Source: JAICKN01 sp036489565 (GTDB lineage Bacteria > Acidobacteriota > Terriglobia > Terriglobales > Acidobacteriaceae). Taken from it: 64,000 nt of DNA. Position numbers and translations under genes: made by a program. A model generated the notes under the pieces. That model had not been told where the DNA came from and did not search any database. It worked only from the letters and a program-made list of their open reading frames with translations. Shown here in pieces: positions 16,451-25,762 of this stretch. Position 1 is the stretch's first letter. Every line of letters starts with the position of its first letter. The stretch covers positions 1 through 64,000 of the forward strand of contig DASXFN010000106.1 of assembly GCA_036489565.1 (NCBI GenBank), in the 5' to 3' direction.

Positions 16451-19400
16451 TTATGCTTCTAATTCAGGATTCGGGTTACGAATTTCGGCCAGATACGTGG
16501 TGCGCGGCCGGGTGTTCAAATCATCCAGCAACCCGTAATTCCGCTGATTCTTTTTCAATTTCGAAACTTGGCTGTCAGCTACGTTGATGTTGCCAAACGT
16601 GATGGCATTTGCGGGACAAGACTGCTGGCACGCAGTCTTCAAATCCGCGTCCGTGTTGTAGTCCTTGGTTCCAGACTCTTCGGATTTAATGCGGTATTCC
16701 GTGATTCGCTGCACGCAGTAGGTGCACTTTTCCATGACTCCGCGGCTGCGCACGGTGACGTCGGGATTGCGCATCATCTTGTACTGCGGCGTGTCCCAAT
16801 CGGAGAACAGGAAGAAATTAAACCGCCGGACTTTATATGGGCAGTTGTTGGAACAATAGCGCGTGCCCACGCAGCGGTTGTACACCATGTCATTCAGGCC
16901 TTCGGTGCTGTGCGTTGTCGCGCCGACCGGGCAGACCAGTTCGCAAGGAGCGTTTTCGCACTGCATGCACGGGACTGGCTGGAAGTACGCCTTGGGATCG
17001 TTGCGGTCGCCCTGATAGTAGGCGTCCACGCGGATCCAGTGCATGTGGCGGCCGTGGTTGACCTGCTCTTTTCCAACGACAGCGATGTTGTTCTCCGACT
17101 GGCAGGCAACAATACAGTTGTTGCAGCCCACGCAGGAGTTGAGGTCAATCGTCATACCCCACGCGTAGTTTTCGCTCCGGTATTGCGCTTCGTAGCCGGG
17201 ATACAGAGTTAACTCAGCAGGCGGCTTTTCTTCGTTAAAGTCAGCGTGCTTGCGGTATTCATCGAGAGTCGCGGTGCGAACGATCGGACGAGTTACATCG
17301 CCGGCATCCATCGTCTGATAACCCTGCGTGGAGGCCAGAATATAGGTGCCGCTGATTTTGCTCACCTGCGCCCCGGTCGTAAACCACGGCGTAGCGCTGG
17401 TGCGCAGCGGATAGACGTCGAATCCAGCGCCAGTGCCAGCACGCCCCGCGCGCTTGCGGCCATATCCGAGAAACACCGTGACAGAGTTATCGGGATGTCC
17501 GGCCTGTATCCAGACGGGCAAATCCACCTTCGCATCGCCTAACGCCACGCGAACCATGTCGCGCTTCTGCACGCCCAGACGCTCGGCCATGGCGGGCCCA
17601 ATCCAAACGCAATTGTCCCAGGTGATCTTGCTCATGGGCTTGGGAAGCTCTTGCAGCCAGGCGTTATTCGAGAAGCGTCCGTCATAAACGGAAGGATCAG
17701 GACGGAAATTGATTTCGATGGCTTTGGCGTCAGGGCTCGCGGACTGCGCAAAATTCGCACTCTTCGCCGCGACCTGCTTGGGCGAATACGCGGTGTCAGC
17801 GACAAAACCGTCATGCAGCGAGCGGCGCCAGAACATGTCGAAGTCCGCGCCGGAGTGCTGCTTCTGCCAGTACGCTTGAACGATTTCATGTCCGCTTGCC
17901 TGCGGCTCGCCCGACAATACCGCCAGCAGATCATGCAAACTCTTGCCGTCGTAGAGCGGCGCGATCAGAGGCTGAACGAGACTTACCGTGCCATCGAAAG
18001 CTCGCGTATCGCCCCATGCCTCAAGATAGTCGGCCTGATTGATGTGCCAGTGGCAGTGCTCGGCGGTTTCATCCTGATAAAGGCCGTGATGGATGCGGAG
18101 AGGAACACCCTCAAACGCTTTGGCGAAATTTAAATCCACGGGCGCGTCGAAGAGCGGATTCACGCCGGAAAGAATGAGCAATTGCACCTTGCCCGCGTTC
18201 ATGTCCGCGACCAGGTCTTTGAATGATTCCAACTGATTGACTGGATTGGCGATCACCGGATCAGTATAGACAACCGTCTTGCCGACATTTCCCAGCTGCG
18301 CATTGATGGCGTGCGCGAGAGCATGGACTATTGGAGGTTGATGTTCGCCGGGGATGACAACGCTGGAACCAGAATGAGCTCGCAAGTCCCTAGATACCGC
18401 ACGCATGAACCGCGTCTCTTCTTCCGTCAATCCGCGATCTATCTGCGGAAAGCCTTTCACAAGGAACGTGCCATCTTTTATCGTCGCCGCAATTGCTCCA
18501 ACATGGCTCGCCCTCACCGGCAGGCGATGGTCAGCCTTCACTCCACTCGAAGTGGGCGCGCTCTCAATGGCATAGAAGCGGCTCATGCCAGAATCAGGAT
18601 TGCGGCGGGCTGCAAAATCACGCGCATATTTGGTAAATCCGGGGAAGCCCGCGTACAGGAAGTCCGCGTCAAGCGAGACAACCACATCCGCATTTTCCAG
18701 ATGGTATTGCGTTTCGACCGGCTGACCGAAGGCCAGCTTCGCGCCCTCCAAAGCATTGTCGCGATTCACCGGCTCATACGTATGCCACTTGGCCCCAGGG
18801 TAGAGCTTCAGGAATGCCTGGACTTGATCGGCCAACGCAGGCGAGGAAAATGCTCCGCTCAAAATCCGAATGCCCGCGCCCTGCGATGCTTCCTGCCCCT
18901 TGAGTGGCCCGCGGATGAAGTTCTGGAATTCTCCCCAGGAACTTACATCTCCCGCATGAATCACATTCTGCGAACGGTCCGGGTCATACATTCCCAGCAC
19001 CGACGCCTGCGAATACACATCCGTTCCGCCGAGCGACGCGGGATGCTTGTCATTTCCTTCAATCTTAGTGGGGCGGAAAAGATGGCTCTCTACCAGCAAC
19101 GGCGCGGCATATCCACCCAAAGTAAACGCAGTGGCATAAAAGAGCGGCTTGCCGGGAATCACGTCTTCCGGCTGCTTGACGTAAGGAACAATCGCTTCCA
19201 TGGGCTGCTTGGTGCAGGCCGTCATGCCCGCCATGGCCAGGGACGCGCCCATCAGCTTCATGAATCCACGCCGCGAAACCGAATCCAGCCACTCCGATGC
19301 GCCCTTGGGGAACTCGCGGTGCATCATCTCCTGGAATTCGCCGCTGCCCGCCAACTCTTCCAGGCTGCGCCAGAACTCCGGCCCTTTGGTCTCCGCGATC

Positions 19401-19498
19401 AGGGCATTGGCAGACTCCAGATTCAGCTTGTCCTTCTTGCCCGGACAAACTTCCTCTTGATGCGGCTTTCCGTTTTGTTCTTCCATCTTCATTGCCAA
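16451..19498 (-). CDS. actB: alternative complex III subunit ActB (molybdopterin-like/Fe-S)
   Basis: 1015 residues. Twin-arginine-like motif SRRGFMKLMG at residues 75-84 lies inside the protein start rather than at the N-terminus, followed by a lipobox-like MTAC (Cys95). Residues about 100-750 resemble the CISM molybdopterin fold but, as known for ActB, no molybdenum ligand motif is seen. The C-terminal third has four ferredoxin-type clusters: CVGCNNCIVAC, CMQCENAPCELVC, CVGTRYCSNNC, and CTYC with a later CQQSC. Acts as the electron wire of ACIII. 48 bp after actA. Confidence 0.94.
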   Translation of the reverse strand: MAMKMEEQNGKPHQEEVCPGKKDKLNLESANALIAETKGPEFWRSLEELAGSGEFQEMMHREFPKGASEWLDSVSRRGFMKLMGASLAMAGMTACTKQPMEAIVPYVKQPEDVIPGKPLFYATAFTLGGYAAPLLVESHLFRPTKIEGNDKHPASLGGTDVYSQASVLGMYDPDRSQNVIHAGDVSSWGEFQNFIRGPLKGQEASQGAGIRILSGAFSSPALADQVQAFLKLYPGAKWHTYEPVNRDNALEGAKLAFGQPVETQYHLENADVVVSLDADFLYAGFPGFTKYARDFAARRNPDSGMSRFYAIESAPTSSGVKADHRLPVRASHVGAIAATIKDGTFLVKGFPQIDRGLTEEETRFMRAVSRDLRAHSGSSVVIPGEHQPPIVHALAHAINAQLGNVGKTVVYTDPVIANPVNQLESFKDLVADMNAGKVQLLILSGVNPLFDAPVDLNFAKAFEGVPLRIHHGLYQDETAEHCHWHINQADYLEAWGDTRAFDGTVSLVQPLIAPLYDGKSLHDLLAVLSGEPQASGHEIVQAYWQKQHSGADFDMFWRRSLHDGFVADTAYSPKQVAAKSANFAQSASPDAKAIEINFRPDPSVYDGRFSNNAWLQELPKPMSKITWDNCVWIGPAMAERLGVQKRDMVRVALGDAKVDLPVWIQAGHPDNSVTVFLGYGRKRAGRAGTGAGFDVYPLRTSATPWFTTGAQVSKISGTYILASTQGYQTMDAGDVTRPIVRTATLDEYRKHADFNEEKPPAELTLYPGYEAQYRSENYAWGMTIDLNSCVGCNNCIVACQSENNIAVVGKEQVNHGRHMHWIRVDAYYQGDRNDPKAYFQPVPCMQCENAPCELVCPVGATTHSTEGLNDMVYNRCVGTRYCSNNCPYKVRRFNFFLFSDWDTPQYKMMRNPDVTVRSRGVMEKCTYCVQRITEYRIKSEESGTKDYNTDADLKTACQQSCPANAITFGNINVADSQVSKLKKNQRNYGLLDDLNTRPRTTYLAEIRNPNPELEA

Positions 19499-19546
19499 TT
19501 TCGCCTTACTAAGCTTCGCTTGCGATCTTCTCTCAATTGCCCAGCC

Positions 19547-20242
19547 CTACCTGTGACACGTCGAACAACTGGTAATGTCGGCCACGGTGCGCAGGTGGTA
19601 TTGCTTCACCAGATCAGAGCCCAAAGCCATTTGATCGGTATAAATTTTGCCTTCATACAAAAGCGGCTTCTGCGTGGAAGGCTGCTCATAGCGCATATTG
19701 AATACCTGATCGCGGGGACGCAGGTTCTTTGCCGGCGAGCGGTGACAATCGAGACACCATTCCATTTGCAGAGAGCCTTCGTTGTACATCAGCGGCATGC
19801 GGTCCACCGGCCCATGGCAGGTATTGCAGCCCACACCTTTATTGATATGAATGCTGTGATCGAAATAAACGAAGTCGGGAAGATCGTCCACACGGTTCCA
19901 CACCAGCGACTTTCCCGTCGCGTAACTGTCGCGCACCGGTTGTAGCATCCCCGCTCCCAGCCAGATCTGCGAATGGCAGTTCATGCAAGTCTTGGTGGGA
20001 GGAATGCCGGCAAAATTGGAATTTTCCACGGAAGTATGGCAGTAGCGGCAATCAATGCCAATCGCCCCTACGTGATGCTCATGACTGAAAGGTACAGGCT
20101 GCGGCCGCGCGACGTGCGCGTAAGTAACGTAAGGAGAGCGCTGAAACTGAATACATGCCCAAAGGATAAAACCAACCAACAATAGGGCGCCATAAATGGA
20201 CGCCTTGGCTATGGTATTTGTGGCACGGTGAAAAATCTGCAT
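19547..20242 (-). CDS. actA: alternative complex III subunit ActA, pentahaem cytochrome c
   Basis: 231 residues. One N-terminal transmembrane helix (IYGALLLVGFILWACIQF), then five CxxCH haem sites: CRYCH, CMNCH, CNTCH, CLDCH and CSTCH, the last at the extreme C-terminus. Several extra histidines (HEHHVG, FDHSIH) are candidate axial ligands. First gene of the respiratory operon; a candidate promoter lies about 130 bp upstream. Confidence 0.94.
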   Translation of the reverse strand: MQIFHRATNTIAKASIYGALLLVGFILWACIQFQRSPYVTYAHVARPQPVPFSHEHHVGAIGIDCRYCHTSVENSNFAGIPPTKTCMNCHSQIWLGAGMLQPVRDSYATGKSLVWNRVDDLPDFVYFDHSIHINKGVGCNTCHGPVDRMPLMYNEGSLQMEWCLDCHRSPAKNLRPRDQVFNMRYEQPSTQKPLLYEGKIYTDQMALGSDLVKQYHLRTVADITSCSTCHR

Positions 20243-20377
20243 TCGTTCAGAGCTTTCAGCGCAACAGGGAAGATACTACAATTCCCCAGCTTCTTCGGAG
20301 ACAAACTTTGCCTCCAGCCTATGATGTTACTGATTTAAACTTTATGACGGCAGCAGTACTGATTAAGAAAACTCGTG

Positions 20378-20405
20378 ATTATAGCAGCTATAAACAAAAT
20401 TGAAA
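20378..20405 (-). promoter_or_regulatory. candidate sigma-70 promoter of the act-cox operon
   Basis: On the minus strand TTTCAA (20405-20400) and a perfect TATAAT (20383-20378) are separated by 16 bp, in a strikingly AT-rich 281-bp spacer between the ALDH gene and actA. Predicted transcript start near 20371 gives a leader of about 130 nt before actA. The -35 box is weak, so activator dependence is plausible. Confidence 0.45.
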
Positions 20406-20463
20406 CACATCCCGTATCAAAACTACAAAATATTTTTTTGGAAATCGTACTCGAACGGTCTTA

Positions 20464-20489
20464 TTTCAATAATATTTTTCAATAATATT
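20464..20489. repeat. 13-bp perfect tandem repeat upstream of the act-cox operon
   Basis: The unit TTTCAATAATATT occurs twice back to back (20464-20476 and 20477-20489). It lies about 60 bp upstream of the candidate -35 box of the actA promoter. It could be paired sites for a regulator or an UP-like AT-rich element. Confidence 0.85.
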
Positions 20490-20523
20490 TCCGATTCCAA
20501 ATCATATCTCCAATTGATATTGC

Positions 20524-21969
20524 TTAGTGCAGGTTCATCACGAGCAGTTTGGGTTCCGTCATCTCTTCAATCGCGTAACGCAAACCTTCGCGCCCTTGCC
20601 CGGAATCTTTCACGCCGCCATATGGCATGTGATCAATGCGGAAACTGGGCGCATCTCCGGCGATCACGCTGCCAACTTCAAGTTCGTCGTAGGCCTGAAA
20701 TAACAGTTTGACGTCGCGCGTAAAGACACCCGCTTGCAGCCCGTAAGAAGAATGGTTCAATTGCCGCAACGCCTGGCTGAAGTCATCATACGGTTCGACT
20801 GTCACTACTGGAGCAAAAATTTCCTGAGAATTCACTTTCATTTCAGGACGAGTTCCCGTTAACACGGTTGGTTCCAAAATCGATCCTCGCCTTTTTCCGC
20901 CGCAAAGCACCCGTGCGCCCCCGCGCTCTGCTTCATGGATCCAATCGCTGGCGCGGATGGCGTCACTCTCTCGGATCATGGGCCCCAGATCGCTCGATTC
21001 ATCCAGAGGATCGCCGATACGTAAATTCCTTATGCCCTCAAGCAGCAGGTCTGTGAATTTCCCGAATGCCGATTGCTCCACCAGAATCCGCTGCACCGAG
21101 ATACAGGTCTGCCCCGCATACGCGAAGCTGCCACTCACGCAGCGCTCCGCGGCATAGGCAAGATCGGCATCGCTGTGCACGATGACTCCGGCATTGCCGC
21201 CGAGTTCCAGCAGGACTTTTTTCTTTCCGGACTTTTTCTTGATCTCCCAGCCGACCGCCGCGCTGCCTGTAAAACTCAAGAGCTTGATGCGCTCATCTGT
21301 CGCGAGAATTCCGGCGTCTTCATTGGAAAGCGGCAGAACATTTAATCCGCCGTCGGGCCAACCCGCCTGCTGTACCGCTTCCGCCAGCATCAGGGCGCAT
21401 AGCGGCGTTTGCGGAGCGGGCTTCAACACCATGCTGCATCCGGCAGCAATAGCGGGAGCCACTTTGTGGGCCACCAGATTCAACGGAAAATTAAATGGAG
21501 TGATTCCGGCGATGGGGCCAAGCGGGAAGCGCCGCACAATACCCCAGCGGCCAGCGGTAAATTCCTGCCAGTCAAGCGGAAGATACTCTCCGTAAATGCG
21601 CGTGCTCTCTTCCGCAGCCACGGTGAAAGTGAAAATGGCGCGTTCCACTTCCTGCCGGGAGGTTTTAATCGGCTTGCCCGCCTCGAGCGCCATGGTGTGG
21701 GCAAATTCTTCTTTTCTTTCTGCAATCGCTTCGGCCACGCGGCGCAGCACGCGCTGCCGTTCAAACGCCGGAAGTCTTCTTGTAGTGCCAAAGGCCTTCA
21801 CGGACGCAGCGATGGCGGCCTCCGCGTGTTTCTTTTGTCCCTGAAAAACTTGCGCGACAACGGCTTGGTCAAAAGGAGATTTAACCTCTATCAACTCCCC
21901 TTCTTCAATCCATTTGCCGTCAAGGAAGAATCCACGGGTTGCAACGGGAGTGGCTGTCATCTGGGCCAT
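20524..21969 (-). CDS. NAD(P)-dependent aldehyde dehydrogenase
   Basis: 481 residues from the chosen start. Contains PFNFPLNLVAHK (Asn), the general base Glu in LLELGGNAGV, the catalytic Cys in AYAGQTCISVQR and the KPAPQTPL cofactor loop, so it is a complete member of the ALDH superfamily, closest in style to lactaldehyde/succinate-semialdehyde dehydrogenases. The open frame extends to 22251, but ATG 21969 has GGAGGT 9 nt upstream and gives the family's usual length; the 94-residue extension lacks any domain and would overlap the divergent amidase. Substrate unknown. Confidence 0.9.
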   Translation of the reverse strand: MAQMTATPVATRGFFLDGKWIEEGELIEVKSPFDQAVVAQVFQGQKKHAEAAIAASVKAFGTTRRLPAFERQRVLRRVAEAIAERKEEFAHTMALEAGKPIKTSRQEVERAIFTFTVAAEESTRIYGEYLPLDWQEFTAGRWGIVRRFPLGPIAGITPFNFPLNLVAHKVAPAIAAGCSMVLKPAPQTPLCALMLAEAVQQAGWPDGGLNVLPLSNEDAGILATDERIKLLSFTGSAAVGWEIKKKSGKKKVLLELGGNAGVIVHSDADLAYAAERCVSGSFAYAGQTCISVQRILVEQSAFGKFTDLLLEGIRNLRIGDPLDESSDLGPMIRESDAIRASDWIHEAERGGARVLCGGKRRGSILEPTVLTGTRPEMKVNSQEIFAPVVTVEPYDDFSQALRQLNHSSYGLQAGVFTRDVKLLFQAYDELEVGSVIAGDAPSFRIDHMPYGGVKDSGQGREGLRYAIEEMTEPKLLVMNLH

Positions 21970-22126
21970 GGCTGAATGACCTCCGGAGAGGAGAACACCT
22001 ACGATTATAGGCGCGAAAAATGTCTGATGCATAAAAGCTCTTGTGCAAAAATTGCTGCGAAGACATGTTTGACTCGGTGCGCTGCCTCCGTGAGAAATTC
22101 GTCTCCCGATATACTTGAACGACGCC

Positions 22127-23485
22127 ATGAACATTCTGGAGACTTCCGAGCTTCTCCGCAGCCGCCGTGTTTCTCCGGTGGAACTGACGAAAGAATGCCT
22201 CGCGCGCATCGAGAAGCTGAATCCCGCGCTGAACGCTTTCATCAACGTCACTGGGGAATCAGCCCTGGCGGAAGCCCGGAGAGCAGAGGAAGAAATTCAA
22301 CGCGGCGATTGGCGCGGGCCGCTTCACGGAATCCCTATCGCGCTCAAAGACTTGATTGACGTCGCTGGCGTGCCCACGACCGCAGCCAGCAATCTTTTCC
22401 GTAATCGTATAGCTACCGAAGATGCGGGCATTGTCCGTCAGTTGAAAAATGCAGGCGCGGTTTTTCTGGGCAAACAAAACCTGCATGAATTCGCTTATGG
22501 CGGCAGTTCCATGATCAGCGCCTATGGCCCAGTGCGGAATCCGTGGAACCTGGAGCACATTGCCGGAGGATCCTCCGGAGGGTCAGCGGCTTCCGTTGCT
22601 GCCGGACTTTGTTACGCGGCCATTGGAACGGATACAGCCGGTTCCATCCGTGAGCCTGCCGCGCTCTGCGGCGTGGTGGGATTGAAGCCGAGCTTTGACC
22701 TGGTGAGCGTTCGGGGAATATTTCCTCTTTCAAAGTCTTATGACCATGCAGGGCCCCTTACGCGGACGGTTGCCGATGCTGCGATAGTTCTGCAGGCGAT
22801 TGTTGACGGGAATAAAGAGCCGAACGAATTTATTTCGGCGCTGAATGCGCCCTTGCCGCAGAACCTGAGATTGGGTGTGATCCGCTCTTTCTTTTTTGAG
22901 GACATTGACCTTGAGGTTTCCGCAGCCACGGAAGAAGCGCTCAAAGTCTTAAGTTCCGTTGGCCAATTGCGGGACATCGCATTGGAACAAGTCCCAGTGG
23001 ACCGCACTCTGCAAGCGGCCGAAAGCTATGACACTCACGCGGAACTCGTTTCTAAAAACCCGGAACTTTATCAGCCGGAGACATTGCGCCGCATTACGAA
23101 CGGAGCCAACGCCGAGCCTGGAGAAATAGCCCGCCGGCGCCAGGAACTTGAACAGCAACGGCGGGAGATTGCCGGGGTTTTCGAGAATGCGGATTTCCTG
23201 ATCACGCCTAGCGTCCCCATTCCTGCGTCGCTGGTTTCCAAATTGCGAGAAGAACCGGAACGACTTCGCCCCGCGGAAATTCTTTTGTTGCGCAATACGC
23301 GGCCCTTTAATGTGTGGGGAGTGCCCGCCATTTCGGTCCCATGCGGATTCACAAAGTCCGGCCTTCCCGTTGGGTTGCAAATTGCTGGGCCTTACGGCGC
23401 GGAAGCCGCGGTCCTTCAACTCGCGCATATCTACGAGCAGAGGACCGGGTGGCACAGGCTTCAGCCCTCAAAATCCAGAGAATAA
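22127..23485 (+). CDS. amidase-signature family hydrolase
   Basis: 452 residues. The Ser-cisSer-Lys triad region is present: Lys in IALKDLIDVAG, the glycine/serine-rich GGSSGGSAAS and nucleophile serine in GTDTAGSIREPAAL. C-terminus NVWGVPAISVPCGF is typical. Resembles GatA and secondary amidases; because no gatB or gatC is adjacent, I call it a general amidase rather than the tRNA amidotransferase subunit, though GatA cannot be excluded. ATG 22127 is taken; a TTG four codons upstream is possible. Confidence 0.82.
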   Translation: MNILETSELLRSRRVSPVELTKECLARIEKLNPALNAFINVTGESALAEARRAEEEIQRGDWRGPLHGIPIALKDLIDVAGVPTTAASNLFRNRIATEDAGIVRQLKNAGAVFLGKQNLHEFAYGGSSMISAYGPVRNPWNLEHIAGGSSGGSAASVAAGLCYAAIGTDTAGSIREPAALCGVVGLKPSFDLVSVRGIFPLSKSYDHAGPLTRTVADAAIVLQAIVDGNKEPNEFISALNAPLPQNLRLGVIRSFFFEDIDLEVSAATEEALKVLSSVGQLRDIALEQVPVDRTLQAAESYDTHAELVSKNPELYQPETLRRITNGANAEPGEIARRRQELEQQRREIAGVFENADFLITPSVPIPASLVSKLREEPERLRPAEILLLRNTRPFNVWGVPAISVPCGFTKSGLPVGLQIAGPYGAEAAVLQLAHIYEQRTGWHRLQPSKSRE

Positions 23486-23541
23486 GCTGCGCTGGCCTGC
23501 TCCCCAAACCAGGTTGAATTTTCATCCGTTAATATGGATGC

Positions 23542-24438
23542 GTGCCCGTGAAAGCAAAAGACAAACTCAAAGATGCGAAGAAATCTTCTCTCACCATTCT
23601 CCACGCCGACATGCTCTCCAAGGTGCCCTGGCTTCTGCACGGCTTCAGCACCCGCGGCGGAGGATTTTCCCGCGTCTACGGCGGGAATGCTTTGAATCTG
23701 GGATTCACAAAAGAAGACTCCCGCAACCTTGTCGAGAAAAATCGCAGCGCTTTTCTGCAAAAACTTGGCGCCACGAACAAAAAACAACTTTGGCCTCTGG
23801 TCATGTTGCGCCAAATCCATTCGGACTTGATTCATTGCGTGACATCCCCGCCCGAGGAACAACTGGCGGGCGACGGACTCATCACCGCTACTCCGGGAAT
23901 TGTTCTTGGCATTCAAACGGCGGATTGCCTCCCGATCGTTCTGGTGGACACAAAGAAGAGGGCAATCGGGGTCTTCCACGCCGGTTGGCGCGGAACGATC
24001 AAGCGAATTGTCGAAAAAGGCGTGGGGGAAATGCGGCGCTGCTTTGGCACTATGCCCCGTGACATCAAAGCCGCGATTGGGCCTGGAATCCACGGATGCT
24101 GTTATGAAGTTGGCGAAGAAGTCCGCCGCGCCTTTGAGTCCCAGTTTGAATATGCTGGCGCGTTATTCCGGGAGGCTAAAGATTCAGACCATATCCGCGA
24201 ACGATATCCAATGCTTTTTCTAACTTCGCGTGCCCCAGGCCACAGCGATCTTCCGAAACGGATTTTTCTCGATTTAGCCGAGGCCAACCGGCGTCAGTTG
24301 CTAACAGCGGGCGTTCCGGCGAAAAACATTGAAGTTTCGCCGCTATGCACGGCCTGCCGCACGGACTTGCTCTTCTCTTATCGCAAAGAAAAAGGTGGGA
24401 CCGGCAGGATGCTGGCGGCGGTGGGGATGAAGGATTAG
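23542..24438 (+). CDS. pgeF: peptidoglycan editing factor PgeF (YfiH, DUF152 'laccase' family)
   Basis: 298 residues, GTG start. Family metal/active-site residues are present: His in MLRQIHSD, Cys in IQTADCLPIVL, and His in FHAGWRGTIKR, plus GPGIHGCCYEVG and the C-terminal SPLCTACRTDLLFSYR. PgeF removes misincorporated L-Ser from the peptidoglycan stem; older annotations call this a polyphenol oxidase. Follows the amidase by 56 bp on the same strand. Somewhat longer than E. coli YfiH because of a basic N-terminal extension. Confidence 0.88.
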   Translation: MPVKAKDKLKDAKKSSLTILHADMLSKVPWLLHGFSTRGGGFSRVYGGNALNLGFTKEDSRNLVEKNRSAFLQKLGATNKKQLWPLVMLRQIHSDLIHCVTSPPEEQLAGDGLITATPGIVLGIQTADCLPIVLVDTKKRAIGVFHAGWRGTIKRIVEKGVGEMRRCFGTMPRDIKAAIGPGIHGCCYEVGEEVRRAFESQFEYAGALFREAKDSDHIRERYPMLFLTSRAPGHSDLPKRIFLDLAEANRRQLLTAGVPAKNIEVSPLCTACRTDLLFSYRKEKGGTGRMLAAVGMKD

Positions 24439-24665
24439 GGAACGGGGAACTCAGTGGGAATCGTAAAATCCCGATTTCACACCTCTGGCTGGGAGTAGCC
24501 TCTGACAAGGCGCGCATCCTTAATATAGCTTATAGTTCTTCGGTTCGATCCATGAGGTTTTTTCAGCTTTTCACGAGAGATAGTCGCTGGCTGGGACCGA
24601 TTTCTTACAATCGCTGTTAAATTAGCGCTTGCGTATGAATGGACTAGAAAATAATAGACTTTCGG

Positions 24666-24694
24666 TTGCACCCGGCATTTCCTTCTGGTATCTT
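24666..24694 (+). promoter_or_regulatory. candidate promoter for the tRNA-tuf block
   Basis: TTGCAC (24666-24671) and TATCTT (24689-24694) with a 17-bp spacer, 73 bp before tRNA-Thr. The rest of the 328-bp non-coding stretch 24439-24766 shows no ORF, RNA gene or strong hairpin. There is a short tRNA-like string GCGTAGCTCG at 24731 that does not extend into a tRNA. Confidence 0.45.
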
Positions 24695-24766
24695 TTAAAA
24701 TTGTCCCGGAAGTTGCAAAGGGATCAGAGGGCGTAGCTCGCTTGAGAAGGCCGCTTACCCCAGACT

Positions 24767-24842
24767 GCTGGCGTAGCTCAGTTGGTAGAGCATCTGATTT
24801 GTAATCAGAGGGTCAGGGGTTCAAATCCCTTCGCCAGCTCCA
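24767..24842 (+). tRNA. tRNA-Thr (anticodon TGT)
   Basis: 76 nt. Acceptor GCTGGCG pairs with CGCCAGC, D-loop AGCTCAGTTGGTAGAGC, anticodon loop TTTGTAA on a TCTGA/TCAGA stem, T-arm GGTTCAAATCC. The 3' CCA is encoded. Reads ACA codons. First of four tRNAs leading into tuf. Confidence 0.97.
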
Positions 24843-25077
24843 GAAAACAGGTTTCCGGAACGCAGGTATTTTGCGCGGCGTACCATAGGCAGGTTTCTAG
24901 CGGCACTCCTTAAGGAAGCTTTTCCAGTGGCGGTTTTTTAAAGCGTGGGATTTTGCGCGCTTCTCTTCCTTGTTGAGCTTCGTTTTGCTGCACGACAAAC
25001 CCCGAGCGCCTGTTGCAATCCTGGCGAAGCTTTGAAAGCTGGCCGGACAAGTAGGAAGCCGGAGCATCGGCGTTTCT

Positions 25078-25165
25078 GCACAGGTGGGTGAGTGGTTAAA
25101 GCCAGCAGACTGTAAATCTGCCCCTCTCAGGAGGTACGAAGGTTCGAATCCTTCCCTGTGCACCA
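25078..25165 (+). tRNA. tRNA-Tyr (anticodon GTA)
   Basis: 88 nt with a long class II variable arm. Acceptor GCACAGG/CCTGTGC, anticodon stem GCAGA/TCTGC with loop CTGTAAA, T-arm GGTTCGAATCC, encoded CCA. The preceding 235-bp spacer (24843-25077) has no gene I can support. Confidence 0.97.
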
Positions 25166-25245
25166 GAGTTGAGGCGATTTGCTAGCGTGAGTCGAGTGGG
25201 AGACCGCAGCCGGAATCCTGAGCGTTTTTGCGAAGGATCTTGAAG

Positions 25246-25469
25246 TTGGATATCAAGCGGAAATTCGGCTTGGCGATAGCGGCGTATGCCGTGTTGGGAC
25301 TGCTGATATGGCAGACGTTGTCGGATGAGCCGGTCCGAATTTTCGATCACGATATCCGGCTGCGCACCGCGACGCTTTTGATCGTGGGAGTGTTCGCTCT
25401 TCGCACTTGTCTGCATTTCTGGCGGGTGCGGATCGAAGAGTCGGATGAAAGTTTGGGAGTGAGCAACAA

Positions 25470-25479
<10 letters not shown>
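25246..25479 (+). CDS. small two-helix membrane protein (hypothetical)
   Basis: 77 residues from the TTG at 25246, which has AAGGA 8 nt upstream; an earlier TTG at 25228 is possible. Two hydrophobic segments (FGLAIAAYAVLGLLIW, LLIVGVFALRTCLHFW) flank a charged middle, and the ends are basic/acidic as in a real membrane protein. The stop codon lies inside the tRNA-Thr gene, overlapping its first ten bases. No family recognised; it fills most of the 304-bp spacer between two tRNAs. Moderate support only, from hydropathy and start signal. Confidence 0.5.
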
Positions 25480-25545
<66 letters not shown>

Positions 25546-25565
25546 GATTTGAGACTTCGTGGAAG

Positions 25566-25618
25566 GGCACGGCTTTAGCCGTGCCGCTTGGAGTCGAAAT
25601 AGAGCGGCTTTAGCCGCT
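25566..25618. repeat. two REP-like palindromes
   Basis: GGCACGGCT-TT-AGCCGTGCC (25566-25585, perfect 9-bp arms) and AGCGGCT-TT-AGCCGCT (25603-25618, perfect 7-bp arms) share the GGCTTTAGCC core and lie in the 121-bp spacer between two tRNA genes. They look like members of a dispersed intergenic palindrome family; as RNA they would form stable hairpins between tRNA precursors. Confidence 0.75.
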
Positions 25619-25666
25619 GAGGCGAGGGCGGGCAATAGCGTAAGGATCTGAGAGTTTGGAGTACGG

Positions 25667-25741
25667 GCGGGAGTAACTCAGTGGTAGAGTCACAGCCTTC
25701 CAAGCTGTTGGTCGCGGGTTCGATTCCCGTCTCCCGCTCCA
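25667..25741 (+). tRNA. tRNA-Gly (anticodon TCC)
   Basis: 75 nt. Acceptor GCGGGAG/CTCCCGC, anticodon stem ACAGC/GCTGT with loop CTTCCAA, T-arm GGTTCGATTCC, encoded CCA. Reads GGA/GGG. Confidence 0.97.
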
Positions 25742-25762
25742 GAGTTTGTGGTTAGGTTAAAC

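Noticed and set aside
16451..19498. ActB as an active molybdenum enzyme
   Set aside because: The molybdopterin-like fold is a known relic in ACIII; neighbours actA, C, D, E, F settle the identity and no Mo ligand motif is seen.
22127..23485. Amidase as GatA of the Glu-tRNA amidotransferase
   Set aside because: No gatB or gatC in the neighbourhood; kept as a general amidase with GatA as an alternative.
24731..24750. tRNA-like string GCGTAGCTCG before tRNA-Thr
   Set aside because: Only the D-arm-like part is present; no anticodon or T arm follows, so it is not a tRNA gene and too short to prove a tRNA fragment.
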